Assembly (NCBI RefSeq): GCF_027744825.2
Contig: NC_071335.1
Span: 9,773,001-9,837,000 of the forward strand
DNA length: 64,000 bases
Reading direction: 5' to 3'
Source: Synchiropus splendidus
Lineage: Eukaryota; Chordata; Actinopteri; Syngnathiformes; Callionymidae
Made by a program: the position numbers and the translations under genes. Below, piece by piece: positions 1 to 10,282 of the stretch (positions are counted from its first letter, which is position 1; each line of letters starts with the position of its first letter). The notes under the pieces were generated by a model. The model saw only the letters and a list, made by a program, of their open reading frames with translations, searched no databases and was not told the origin of the DNA.

Positions 1-322
1 TGGTTGATGTCACAAACACAAGATTTTTTTTTTTCACACCATAAAAGTTTTTCACGAAGGCTACGTGTTCCATTCAACACATTTATGAACAAAATGACAC
101 ATTTCTGTACATGCACAACTTAAATAGAGTTTCTTCCTGAAAGGAGCTTGTCTGGAGGAATGAGGGACTTGAGAGAGAAGCGGAAGGACAGGGAGCCTGG
201 TTCCTAGGATCCAGAAATTGGAAATGAAAAATTAAACAAGAACATAATTTAATAACCTAATTAGCTGCTTGTTTCTCCAGTACGTTCATAAACTAAATTG
301 TGAATGTCCAAAAGAAGAGCTT
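1..322. other. Unassigned flank downstream of the MADF-BESS gene
   Basis: A/T-rich sequence with no coding signal that I can support. It lies 3-prime of the MADF-BESS stop codon and may hold its untranslated region. Confidence 0.3.
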
Positions 323-1366
323 CTATTTTTCTAACGACAATCTCTGGATCATAGGAACCAGGCTCATCAAAAATGGCTCCTCTGCTGAGGGAGGTGGAGC
401 AGTGGGTTTGGACAGAGAGGCTATGAGAACCTGTTGCAACTCTCTGTCCTCCTCTTCCACAGATGATGTGGATGACCGCTTCCTTTTTGTTCTGTAAATA
501 AGGAATATATTGATTTCAATTGTATAAGTCAATGATGACTAATAATAACCTGTATATCATAAATAACAGATAAATGATAAGTAAAATGACGTTGCTATGA
601 CATTTTATGTTATGGAGTTTAAACATTTTAATAACAGTACAGTCGTTTAATATTATATGCATAAAAAATATTTTCATACACACTTCGGGGACCAGCAGAG
701 GATGTGGATGGGCCAGCGACAGGTGAAGGTGGAGGAGCTGACGCAGCAGCAGCAGATGAGGAAGCAGGAGGCTCCACCTCTGTACCTTCATCAAGGGTTT
801 CTTCCAATTTCTCCTCTTCCTCATCATCAACATGATGGCATGTTTCTGTAAAATGAGAACATAGTGTGATTATATTTCCTATTCAGAAAGCTCATTACAC
901 TTTAATATAGCGAGTATTTAGATTCTCAACAACAACTATTACCTGCTGCCGCTGCTGCTGCAGTCATGTTCCCCGACGTCTCCCTCGGGGTGATGAAGGG
1001 GTCCAGGAAGGAGAGGACGGCGAACCTCCTCCACTTCACCTGGCTAGATGCCGCTGACCCACTCTTTTTCTCCGTGGCCTTCCTCTTCTCTCTCATGTAT
1101 ATATCCCTCAGTCCCTTCCATTTTTTTTTTGCAGATCTCCTCTGAAGGAAAAGTAAATATTTATGTTTAATATGATACAGCCACTATAGCGCGTGCGCTA
1201 CGTAAATTAAGCAAAATGATAAATGTCACAACTCACCAGGGACGTCAATGGTTTTGCTGACTTCCCTCCTGGCAAGTTCCTTTCTGTTTCTGTCCTGGTA
1301 AAAGGGGCATTGCGGGTCGTAAAGGACCGGGCATGCAGTCACCGCAGAAATTAGCGTGTCTTCCAT
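323..1366 (-). pseudogene. MADF-BESS DNA-binding protein, four exons (Harbinger/PIF-associated type)
   Basis: Four minus-strand exons with GT-AG borders can be traced: 1237-1366, 943-1141, 684-845 and 323-491. Exon 1 starts METL-like (MEDTLISAV) and with exon 2 (KKWKGLRDIY, then SFLDPFITPR) forms a MADF domain, a Myb/SANT-like DNA-binding fold. Exon 3 is acidic, then Ser/Ala/Pro-rich. Exon 4 ends in a BESS-like interaction motif (EEPFLMSLVPMIQRL) before a stop. MADF-BESS proteins of this form are the accessory DNA-binding gene of fish Harbinger transposons and also occur as domesticated host genes. Odd point: the phase of exon 1 into exon 2 is off by one unless the 10-A run at 1131-1140 is one base too long, so this copy is either frameshifted or carries a homopolymer error. 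No Harbinger transposase is visible here. Confidence 0.68.
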
Positions 1367-4300
1367 CTTGTCCTTTTCTTTTCCAATTTCCCTCTCATGC
1401 ATTACATCACTCGGAATCTGGTCTCTGATTGGTCAACGCACCACGACTTGTCGCAGTAGTTAAAAAATTGAACTACTGCGACTGTCGCAGTAGCCCAGTT
1501 GTGTCGTCGTGAGTAGCCAGAATCGCCGTATGTAGCTCAAATCGCGTAGTGTCGCACACCCCAGTCGTGTCGCGGCCATGTTGGTCGCCGCTGATCGCCG
1601 TCAATCGCCAAACTCCATTGACTTTGTATGCAAATCAGTCGGGGCAGTTCAGGGGAACAAAGCAAGACACCAGATGCAATCAATTACAGGATTTCAGGTA
1701 GACAGAGAGAAGATGCATACAGGAATAAAACAGGAAGTAGACAAGAACAAGACAGTACAGAACAGAAAGTATAAATTAAGATCAGATCGCTGAGTTTTAA
1801 AGGTAGAAAGGTCAAATGACCTCTCTCTGGGACTTTAGTTTTAAGGGGACGGAGTTCCAGAGCCACGAATGGGTTTGACTCAATCAGGATCGCTCATAAA
1901 TCACCCACAAATATATGTAAATCAGGCAACAGAAGCTGACGTTCAATGTCTTTAGCCAATTTGGATAATGAACAGAAACTGTTCCATTGCAGAGGAAAAT
2001 TTAACCTTAACTGTGCAGATGAAAAAGGTCCAGCATTCCCACCTTTGTTCACAAAAAGTCCAAACATCCCACATTAAACCAAAGACACGAAAGTCACAAT
2101 GAACAAGAACAGCGGCCCACCATGAAGCAGCAACCTCTGGCACACAGTCACAGTGGTTTTAATAAATGGAAAAAACAAAACAGTGTTCATCTCAGAAATC
2201 CTTGGTGTGTCCTGCCTTAACCCTTACGTTTCACCTGGTGTTTGTCCAAAAAACATTCGTACTTGATTACTAAGTCTACACAGTCCACGACTAACTATTC
2301 TAACAACATTTAGTGCGTTGGCTGCTCACTGGTAATAGAAATACACAATGATCAACCAGATTGTCCACACAGTCTTCAGTTTGTGTTGGTCATTTCCCAG
2401 TTGGGTTTGACACAGGTTTTATTCCATTATGTTTCACCATGTTTGGTAAAGATAATGTTTCAACTGTCATTGTCTTTATCTATTTCATGTTTTACTTGGC
2501 TATTGTCTTGACTTCCTGTGTGCGCCTTGTCTGTCTTGTGCGCTATGCTACTTGCTATGTTCCCTCTTCAGACATTTCACCCATTTAATGCTTTGCCCTA
2601 GCACCTGGAATGTTTTGGTAAAGATACTCAAAAACAATAAACCAGAGTACTGGACATTTTCTAGCTAATAGTAGCTGTTAATATTAGCTGTTGAATTCTA
2701 GTGGTGTAATAAAAATGGTACAATTAAGCTGCGACTCTTTACTGTACCTGAGCTACCCAAACTGATCATTGGTTGAACAGAACACATCCAAGGAATGTTT
2801 TATTCCAGAGGTCAACAAATATCCCTCCAACCAACAGTGTGTGTGCCCACTCTTATTTGATGTAGTGGCAGTCAGAAATCTGATACTTTGTCAAGTTGCA
2901 TCTCAAACATTTCTTCAACACATGTGGACTCGGATGCAAGTGTTGATGGTTTGCTTGTGTGGGTGACAATGTCAATGACAATAGTCATGCAGAGCATTTT
3001 AGCGCCTAATTTACAAACATGCAGTGAGTGAGACAGTGAAGAAAGTTGGAAGGTTGATGGAGATTTTGTTTTTAATCATGATGAAATGAAACATGTCCCC
3101 AAATCATTCATTCTGGCTTTGGGCTTTTTCCCTTGTAGAAGTCATATAATAATGAATAACAATGTGGCTTAACAACTGCCATCAAACGTTCAGGTTTAAC
3201 CGCCCATTGTCTCTGTGAACTTGACAAGGTAATGGCACACAGCTGGGACCACTCAGCAGTCATCATCAGCACACCTGCTCTGCTCTACTTAAGATCCTCC
3301 TCCTTTCATTCCCCTTCAGTCTGTCCTTTACTGAGCCGTTTGTTGGTGCTTGACTTTTTTTTTTTTTGATGTGCCTAAATTGTGAATGCCCTCTATTGTC
3401 TGTTTATTTTTTTTCTTTGTGTGAATGTGCTGTACACCACGTCAATTTCTATTGGGTTTTTTTTTCTCCTCGTTTCTGCTTGTATATGTTGAGGGCATGT
3501 TGCATGGGACAACCTGTGTTTTTCCACAAGCTTGTGTTGAGCCTGTGTGCACCTTGACTTTAAAAAAACAAAAAAAACTTTTTTCACCTTCTGTTTCAGG
3601 TCTTATCTCTTGGTTCTGTTTAAAGTTCCCCCCGCCCAGTTCAGCCATGCCCTCAAGCCTCCTTTTTTATCATGTCATTAAACAAGTTCAACTTTAGTGG
3701 TGAAATCTGCTGGATCCTCCAGCAGCATGGAAACAACAGCAGGAAGTACCAGGAAGAAATCCTGGTGCCTGAGATCCAATGATCCTTTGTCAGCCACATG
3801 CGGCGCTTTTCCCAGTTTCATGCGGCTCTTCACCAAACTGTGTCATTCCCTAAACTAAACGTATGGCATGCGTTTCACCTGTTATTCATTGTCCTTACAT
3901 ATTTGTAGGATGTGGCTCTTAGCCTCCGACTGGTTGGCCACCCCTGGTTTAACTACTCAAAGCTTGATATTCTATTGCTAAAATTCACTAGTACAAATAA
4001 TGAGACTGAAGAATTAGTGAGTCATAGTCAAGACGCATCCTTTTTACTGCTTTTTTTTTTCTCTCCAGTTTTGACTTCAACCAGAGTCCATCCTTCCTAG
4101 TACTATGGCGTGTGGCATTAGAAGGATGGGGGGGCGGGCGTAATATCTTGCGAACCTCAGGTAACACCTGTGACGTGGCAAAATGGCGACGTGAGTGTCA
4201 GATCCACAGGTCATCCAGTCCCCTGGTCTAATGCACCTGAGTAATTGCCTGAGTGTATGGAGACGTCACAAATCCCAGTGAAAGCGGGTGGTTGGCGACA

Positions 4301-4400
4301 AAACTAAAATGTAACCCCTGACCGGCGTCCTGTTTAACCACGCAGAGAGGATCGCACAGACCCACCTATGCTGAATGAAATTCCATAAGGGGTGGGGGGG
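1237..4400 (+). repeat. Left arm of a long inverted duplication
   Basis: Read in reverse complement, this segment matches 60968-63235 (outer part, pairing with about 1240-3534) and 42790-43655 (inner part, pairing with about 3590-4400). By eye the match is well over 90 percent in 3070-3534 and about 95 percent in 4200-4370. The arm is composite: exon 1 of the MADF gene, a GACACGAC-rich stretch near 1500-1600, unassigned A/T-rich DNA, a hAT-like repeat and a DIRS fragment. Small indels separate the copies, for instance an extra ~250 bases near 2400-2640 on the left and ~270 extra bases on the right near 62650-62920. Short open frames inside it have no recognisable domain. Confidence 0.85.
3600..3955 (-). 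mobile_element. hAT-like non-autonomous repeat
   Basis: In reverse complement the end reads CCAGGGGTGGCCAACC, followed by a stretch about 'gagccacat', a form typical of fish and mammal hAT-derived repeats with CAGGGGTG termini. The same repeat is seen in the other orientation at 43265-43655. It has no transposase, and its second terminus is not resolved. Confidence 0.4.
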
Positions 4401-4519
4401 ACGCGAGAAGACGGCCCACCCGTCAGGTCTAGTGCATGCGGGGTGCTCCATGTGAAAGGGACGTCCATCCTCGTTCTCACCACCTCCAAGCGAGCAACAG
4501 CAGGGGTTACAGACGGATG
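4110..4519 (-). pseudogene. DIRS retrotransposon reverse-transcriptase fragment
   Basis: The minus-strand translation of 4266-4541 contains WLNRTPVRGY followed by SPTTRFH, and the next block (4200-4260) reads as a decayed form of the RT segment GDWMTSVDLTDAYFH seen intact in the better DIRS copy at 45.9 kb. It is the inverted partner of 42790-43110. At about 4519 it is abruptly joined to Polinton integrase sequence on the opposite strand, so the Polinton left end has been lost. Confidence 0.7.
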
Positions 4520-5184
4520 ACGGGAAAGAATTTTTTAACAAGAGTTTCAGAGCTTTGATGGAAAGGAAGGGTATTCATTTTTCAACAGCGAGTGACGTTA
4601 AGGCCTCTGTGGTTGAGAGATTTAACCGCACTCTTAAAAATCGGATGTGGAGATATTTCACGGCTAAAAACACTACGTTACATCGGTTTTACAGGATCTA
4701 GTAAAGAGATAATCACAGCAGTAGAAAAATGACACCAATGGAAGTAACTAAAGAAAATACTCTGCAAGTGTTTGACAATCTTTACATTAGACCGTCGAAA
4801 GATCGGCAGAAGCCAAAATTTAAGGAGGGTGATCATGTTAGGATATCAAAACTACGAGGTGTATTTGACAAAGTATGAGCAGAGTTTTACAGATTAGATA
4901 TTTACGATAACTGTATTCAACGCACCCCGCCTGTGTATAAATTGAAAGATTTCGACGGCGAACCCATCCAGGGGTCATTTTATGATCAAGAATTACAAAA
5001 AGTACAACTCGTAAAGGATAAAGTATTTCATGTTGAAAAGATTCTCAAGGAACGAGTCGTTAAAGGAGAGAGTCAAGTCTTTGTCCAGTGGAAGAACTGG
5101 CCTGAAAAATTCAACAGCTGGGTAAAAGCTTCAGATATAAAAAAATATATAAGACGATCCTCCTTTACACAGGGAATCATCATC
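4519..5184 (+). pseudogene. Polinton integrase, C-terminal part with chromodomain
   Basis: Integrase joins the linear element to host DNA. The remaining part begins near GKEFFNKSF, passes KASVVERFNRTLK, which carries the catalytic glutamate of the D,D,E core, and ends in a chromodomain (HVEKILKERV, then VQWKNWPEKFNSWV, then ASDIKK). The zinc finger and both catalytic aspartates are gone, cut off at the junction with a DIRS fragment. Frameshifts and stops occur around 4670-4740 and at 4876. The last part (from 4933) is open and runs without a stop into the penton gene, giving one fused frame. Confidence 0.85.
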
Positions 5185-6109
5185 ATGTGCAGCTCAAACA
5201 ACGCAGGCTTCTATGTGACTTTACCATCAAACGCCAGTGCAAAAGTTTTTAAAGACAACTCGATCGGTACTTTCCGCGTCGATTTAGCACATCATATTGA
5301 TTTAAACGGAAAATGGGAGGTCGCTTTGACGGAGATTACATACCCTCACACGTGGCATAATATTCCAGAGGATACAGCATCATTTTACTGGAAATTGAAC
5401 CATAGAGGACCTGATTCCAACACAAACACGGCTCCCCCTAGAGGATCAGATTCGGAGGCTAACACGACACGACGGTATAAAGATGAATTTCATAGAGCCA
5501 TGGCTCGTCTTAGGGCTCCGGATCCCGATACCAGCGCCTCTGCTCAGAGGAAAAAAGACGAATCACGAGGGATTGATCGACATTTCAAAACAGCGGGAAC
5601 AGATATTTCCAGACTGAAGTTTAAGGGAGGATATTACAGCTCTATTAATCAGATTACAACCGAGTTGGAGCAAACCTTTAAAAAAACCAATAACGACATA
5701 CGCTTCCTGTTTGACAGTGCGCTGCAAAAAATTGATCTTCAAGGAGACAGGCAGAACCTAGTGCTTTTTAACTCGCCTTTGGCTTACATGTTAGGTGTAG
5801 AGCCTGGTCATTGGATCAGTTTTTGCGACTACAGAGCGCCCCATCCAGTTGATTTAAAAGCGGGGTTTTACCATCTACTCTTACAGCGACGTTGTAAGAC
5901 CACAGCTTGTAGGGGATGCATATGCACCGCTTTTAAGAACTGTGGAAATCAAGGGTAGCTACTCAGATATAATCGCACAACATTTTAACCCTGCTTACTA
6001 TTTACCGGTGGCCAAGAACCATATTGAAGATATTCAGATAGAAATTAAATCGGATCTTAACAAACCAGTCAATTTTACCTTTGGAAAGGTGGTGGTGACT
6101 ACACTTTAG
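5185..6109 (+). pseudogene. Polinton penton (minor capsid, single jelly-roll) protein
   Basis: The start is placed at the ATG giving MCSSNNAGFYVTLPSNAS. The conserved N-terminal block, with FRVDLAHHIDLNGKWEVAL and EITYPHTWHNI, is the usual Polinton penton signature, and the C-terminal block (YSDVVRPQLVG, AQHFNPAYYLPV, FTFGKVVVTTL) follows in another frame. A frameshift lies near 5875, so the open frame ends early at 5958 with an unrelated tail. The protein forms the capsid vertices with the major capsid protein encoded downstream. The ORF is fused upstream to the integrase frame. Confidence 0.8.
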
Positions 6110-6212
6110 ACCTGTTACTTGAGAGGATATTATATAACCCTTGTATTGTCATGTGGAAATTCATTCACCATCACAACGCCGGAGAGAGATGACCAAGTCG
6201 TAAACAAACACA

Positions 6213-6641
6213 ATGGTTCATGCAGGCTTAAGAGACAACCCTCACAGATTTGTACAATATGAAAAACAGGTGGGCGGAGATCTACCGGGTTTCTATGGTG
6301 CCCCTGTTATGTACGGACGAGGCATCGGTTCCCTCTTCTCGAAAATGTTTCGGTTTGTATCACCTCTGTTGAAAAGAGGTATTGCCATAGCGAAACCCCA
6401 TCTCAAATCAGCGGCGGGTAACATGGCCGCGGATATGTTCACCTGTACCGTGAGAGGAATGAGCGATCAACAGAGACAGGAAGGGTCTGGCGGTATAGCC
6501 GTCTTATCACGAAGGACAAAGAGACGCCCACCAGGACGGCGTGTAACACAGAGCTCTTAACGTACAAACAACAAAAGAAAAGTCAGTTGACAGAAGCAAA
6601 CGGGCCAAGAGGAAGTCCAGAGGGAGCTCTGATTATATTTT
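6213..6641 (+). pseudogene. Polinton pX-like basic capsid-associated protein
   Basis: The first 115 codons are open (6213-6560). Seen: QVGGDLPGFYGAPVMYG, GIGSLFSKMFRFV, PLLKRGIAIAKPHLKSAA, then a Lys/Arg-rich tail. This block sits between penton and major capsid genes in Polintons and resembles the small basic or membrane-active core proteins (pX/pVI type) of adenovirus-like capsids. The expected basic end (KRAKRKSRGSSDY) is found in another frame at 6585-6640, so the last part is shifted. Exact function is inferred from family and position only. Confidence 0.65.
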
Positions 6642-6663
6642 AAAAAACCTTATATACAGTAAC

Positions 6664-7857
6664 ATGGCGCTCCTACACCAGAAATCTGCAGAATGCACAT
6701 TGGCAGAACTGGATTTATTCACGCCCCCGATGACGCAACTTTCCATCGAAGACAAAATTTACACTGAAATAGCGCCAGTAGCCGCTATCAGCAAAGGAGG
6801 ACCGATTGAGTTTTTTATACCAGGAGACGGCGAAAAGTATCTAGACCTAAACGACGCCCTTCTACACGTGCGTGCAAGAATTACGAACGCCGATGGCACA
6901 CCGCTGGCTAACGACGCCGCTGTCGGTCTCATCAATTATCCTCTAAACACAATCTTTGATCAGTGCGATGTGGTTCTGGGGGATCGGATGATTTCGCAAT
7001 CCAGTTCCACACATCCATACAGAGCTATGATTGAAACACTTCTCAACAGGCGACACTCTTAAAACACAGTTTAGCGCCGGTCTTTTTTACCGAGACACAC
7101 CTGGGTCAGTTGACTCGATCGTCACTGTAAACTGCGCCAACGCTGGTCTTAAAAAGAGGGCCGAGTTCATGTGCAGATCCAGAGAAGTACATCTTCTCGG
7201 GCCTCTCCACAGCGACATATTTTTCTGCAAGAGACTGTTATTAAACTCGGTCGATTTAAGAATTAAACTCACCAGGGCGAATGACGCCTTCTGCCTGACC
7301 GGACCCCGCGACTCCACCTTTCGTCTGAAAATCCTCGGCGCATCTCTGTTTGTGAAGAAAGTCACTGTTTCGCCAGCTGTGAGAATAGGTCATGCGGCGG
7401 GTTTGTTAAAAGGAAATGCTCTCGCGAGTCAATGTAAAAACATACTCCATTCCGGAAAACTCGAATATGTACCCAGGAGAATTTATTTACCTAAATACGT
7501 GGTTTTAGGGTTGGTAGATCACGAGGCGTTTACCGGTAGGAGAGATCACTGAATACTGAAACACTGAATATCTAGCCCTCTGTCAGGACGGTCGACAGAT
7601 CCCCGCTAAAGCTTTTCAACCTCAGTTTAATGGCGGTCAGAGAGTTTTATAACATGATTCTAGCTACAGGAAGACATTTGAAGGATCTAAGCATTGACCG
7701 CGAAGGTTTTAACAGCGGTTATTCGTTGTTTGCATTTAATCTCAATCCGGCCGACGACAACGACGCTCTCTCTCCTGTCTCAAATGGGAATTTAAGACTG
7801 GAGATGAGTACCCTTACCAAACACCGAAACACTGCTGGTGGACTATTATTAAAAGTT
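6664..7857 (+). pseudogene. Polinton major capsid protein (double jelly-roll)
   Basis: Three open blocks follow one another: 6664-7062, 7031-7552 and 7630-7857. The start is the ATG of MALLHQKSAECT. Markers are PIEFFIPGDGEKYLDLNDALLHV, split here as PIEFFIPGDG and LDLNDALLHV, then LINYPLNTIFDQCDV, CKRLLLNSVDLRI, RIYLPKYVV, and the end block GYSLFAFNLNPADDND with NGNLRLEM. This is the main shell protein of the virion-like form. At least three frameshifts (near 7045, 7540 and 7610) interrupt it. The following protease ATG overlaps its 3-prime end. Confidence 0.85.
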
Positions 7858-8390
7858 ATGGATAGTCTCCAGTTACAGAGGCTGCTGAGAGGTCTCTTGG
7901 GCGACACATTTTATGGTGTATAGCCGTCGGATAAGTTGCCTCAATTGACACAACCCCTCAGACCGCCTGCATATTTCATCGTCAACACACATCTGGCACA
8001 TAAACCAGGAGAGCACTGGCTGGCTTTAACTCTCGAAGAAGACGGTAGAGCAACTTTTTTGACTCATTTGGAATGGGGCCCTACTTTGCACATTACCCTG
8101 AAAATATTTTAAAGTTTCTCAAACATTCAGTCGACATCAAGTACAACAAAGGTCAACTACAGCACCCCCTATCATTTGTATGTGGTCATCATTACATCTT
8201 CTACCTCTGTCATCGTGCTAGAGGGCTGTCTATCGAAGAAATATTAAGTCTATACAGCGACGATGCCTTAAAAAATGACCTCATGGTATACAACTTTGAA
8301 AGGACATCAATGTCTAAAAAGATGCGCACACTGTCCGTGGAAACAACAAAACTGTTCTGTATTTTAAAGACTATTGTAACATGTGACTAA
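7858..8390 (+). pseudogene. Polinton adenain-like cysteine protease
   Basis: This maturation protease of adenovirus type (clan CE, C5 family) would process capsid proteins. It starts MDSLQLQRLL. The histidine block is KPGEHWLALTLEED, the acidic residue is expected in the following D-S-F-G block, and the cysteine block is FVCGHHYIFYLCHRARG, so the positions of all three catalytic residues are recognisable. A stop codon interrupts it at 7921-7923. A frameshift in the T-run near 8056 moves the acidic block out of frame. The C-terminal half is open from 8073 to 8390. Confidence 0.82.
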
Positions 8391-8441
8391 TCTTATTTTG
8401 TTTGTGCGTGTGTTGAAAAGAAAATCTAATCTTATAGTAAT

Positions 8442-9256
8442 TCAATAAAACATTTTATTGATGAAAAGACAATAACCGTGTACAAGGTAATTATTCATGA
8501 AACCCATCGAGGTGTTAGACAGTTTCTTCCCTTTGGTCGCTACACGCGTCAAGCGCCGTCGAGGTGTCACTTTAGAGTCCTTTGGGTCGGGAGACCAGCT
8601 CTCAGCTATACTTTTCTTTCGCGAGGTAGAATTCGATTTAAGTCTCTGATATTGAGCCCTCGCTTCAGGATTGGACAGCAGGGTGAGAGGGATGTTTAGC
8701 CTTAATGTGATGAGAAACTCGGACCATCCCTCAGGTAATGAAGAACTTGTCTTCTTATATGGTAGGGAAAGGTACTTGAATATATCAATCACATGAGAGC
8801 CTTTTACAGCATTTCCTTCATACATAAATTCACCATTCATATTCCAACCGTCACCGTTTTTGGATATCCTCCGGATAATGTATTCAGCATTTCTTCGAGC
8901 TTTTGACGGAAGGCTGTTTAGAATATCCTTATCCAAGTCATCTGTTACAGAGGGTGTTTTTAGAACACTTTCGACACGTCTGTCAGTCGTGGGGATGATC
9001 GCTGACTGAGTCTCGTTGTAAAGTCAGTTACTCTCCTTTGGTCGCTCTGATCCTGTTTTGTAAAGGTTAAATGTCTCTGCAATAGAGCATCATACTTTTT
9101 AATCTTCTCATACGAGTTTAACTGAGAATCATTTAGAATGGTCCTCATCTTCTCATTCAATTCATCTTCGGCTGTTTCACGGATGTCAGAGGATGGGCGT
9201 GATAACTGGTTAATTTGCTGAGGAGAAACGAGATACATTTTCTGGACAGTCTTCAT
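8442..9256 (-). pseudogene. Conserved Polinton protein of unknown function
   Basis: Two minus-strand frames form one gene. 9256-8960 has MKTVQKMYLVSPQQIN and ELNEKMRTILND, with a YEKIKKYDALLQRHL helix. 8936-8442 has DKDILNSLPSKARRNAEYI, GNAVKGSHVIDIFKYL and PEGWSEFLITLRL, and ends basic. A frameshift lies near 8945. A gene of this pattern (short N-terminal heptads, a central small domain with G-x-x-V-x-G-S-x-x, basic tail) is found next to the capsid block in fish Polintons, but I know no function. It is convergent with the protease gene, 52 bases apart. A mutated copy of its 5-prime part is at 41010-41150. Confidence 0.6.
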
Positions 9257-9262
9257 AGCGTT

Positions 9263-9594
9263 TTACTTCTTTACAAGGCCTCCTATTAGATTTCCAATGA
9301 TTGGAACGGCAGCCGCTAGCAACGGCAACAGGAATCCACCCGATTGCTTTTTAAGAATCCTTCGTTTACGCTTCAAGCACGCTTTTTTTATTAGCCAAGA
9401 GTCTGATGTTTTTTCAGTTTTTTGAACTGAGCTTGTGACAATGGTACATTCCCCTTCAAAACATTCAGGGCGATCTCGCCAAGAGCTTGAATAAAGTCCC
9501 GATAACTATGCATCAAAATGTCTTTACGTTTCTTTGACGGAGCTTGGTATAGTTCCTTAAGTAAACCAGCGTTTCTTTTTATACGCGCTGACAT
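9263..9594 (-). pseudogene. Small basic/hydrophobic Polinton protein
   Basis: It starts MSARIKRNAGLLKELY. The conserved block is FIQALGEIALNVLKGNVPLS with QFKKLKKHQ, followed in other frames by LKRKRRILKKQSGGFLLPLL and a hydrophobic end (AAAVPIIGNLIGGLVKK). Two frameshifts lie near 9405 and 9368. This arrangement (helical N-terminus, KRKRR, glycine-rich hydrophobic C-terminus) is common in animal Polintons and suggests a membrane-active or minor capsid protein; that role is inferred. Its ATG lies 3 bases after the ATPase stop, so the two are arranged as a tight pair. The right-hand copy at 40860-41000 has lost the hydrophobic part. Confidence 0.6.
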
Positions 9595-9597
9595 AAC

Positions 9598-10275
9598 TTA
9601 AGCAGACGTTTTTGGTATGTACACAGTGTGACGTTGGTGAGGAAGTATCCCGGTCCTTAGTCTGTAGCGTTCTGGACATGAGGGTGTTAGATCAACAATT
9701 AAGTACCTGAGCGCCAGCTGTAGCATCTTCAAAGCTTTCTAGAAAAAGCTCTTTGAGACGGGTAAATCTGTTGAGCAAGAACTTTTATCTGCATTTTATC
9801 GCGAGGATTCTTAAACAATACAAAGTAATTGCTATTCAGACTAATAGTACGACTATGATTACCGCGATGAAATAAGTTTTGCGTCAGCATTATAACTCAT
9901 ATTTTTATGATGTCTGTACTGTGTAAAAACACGGACAACCTCTGGGTTTTCAGAAGCTTCAAAAATAACATCAAGAATAATCAAATGTTTTCTATCAGAA
10001 GGAAATACATCTTCGTTTTCAAAAGATTCAGGTAAACCTTCAATGAATTTGATATTTTTATGTATCTTTTGCAATTCAGTGTACATAGGTTGAAAAGAAG
10101 TATAAATCCATACAATATTTATATTGACATCATCCATAACATGTTCACAATTTTCAAGTATACATTTTACAAAATGGGTCTTTCCCGACCCTGATGGTCC
10201 CACCACTAGACATGAAAATGGTGTTTTCAAACGCAGATCGAAATTAATTCCTTCCATAATGACCCCCTCATCCAC
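9598..10275 (-). pseudogene. Polinton FtsK/HerA-type genome-packaging ATPase
   Basis: It begins MDEGVIMEGINFDLRLKTPF. Walker A is GPSGSGKT (about residues 24-31) and Walker B is HLIILDVIFEAS; most family members have two acidic residues here, and the second is Val in this copy. The sensor region VVRVFTQYRHHKNMS follows. The open frame ends at 9859. The remainder, SLNSNYFVLFKNPRDKMQI and then YLIVDLTPSCPERYRLRTG, continues in shifted frames to the stop at 9598. The protein would translocate DNA into capsids. Its last ~150 bases are also present at 18176-18270 and 40735-40860. Confidence 0.82.
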
Positions 10276-10282
10276 TCAAAAC

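Noticed and set aside
1578..1793. 71-codon frame in the left arm
   Set aside because: It starts in the GACACGAC-rich repeat and is not kept in the right arm, where the corresponding DNA has a ~270-base difference.
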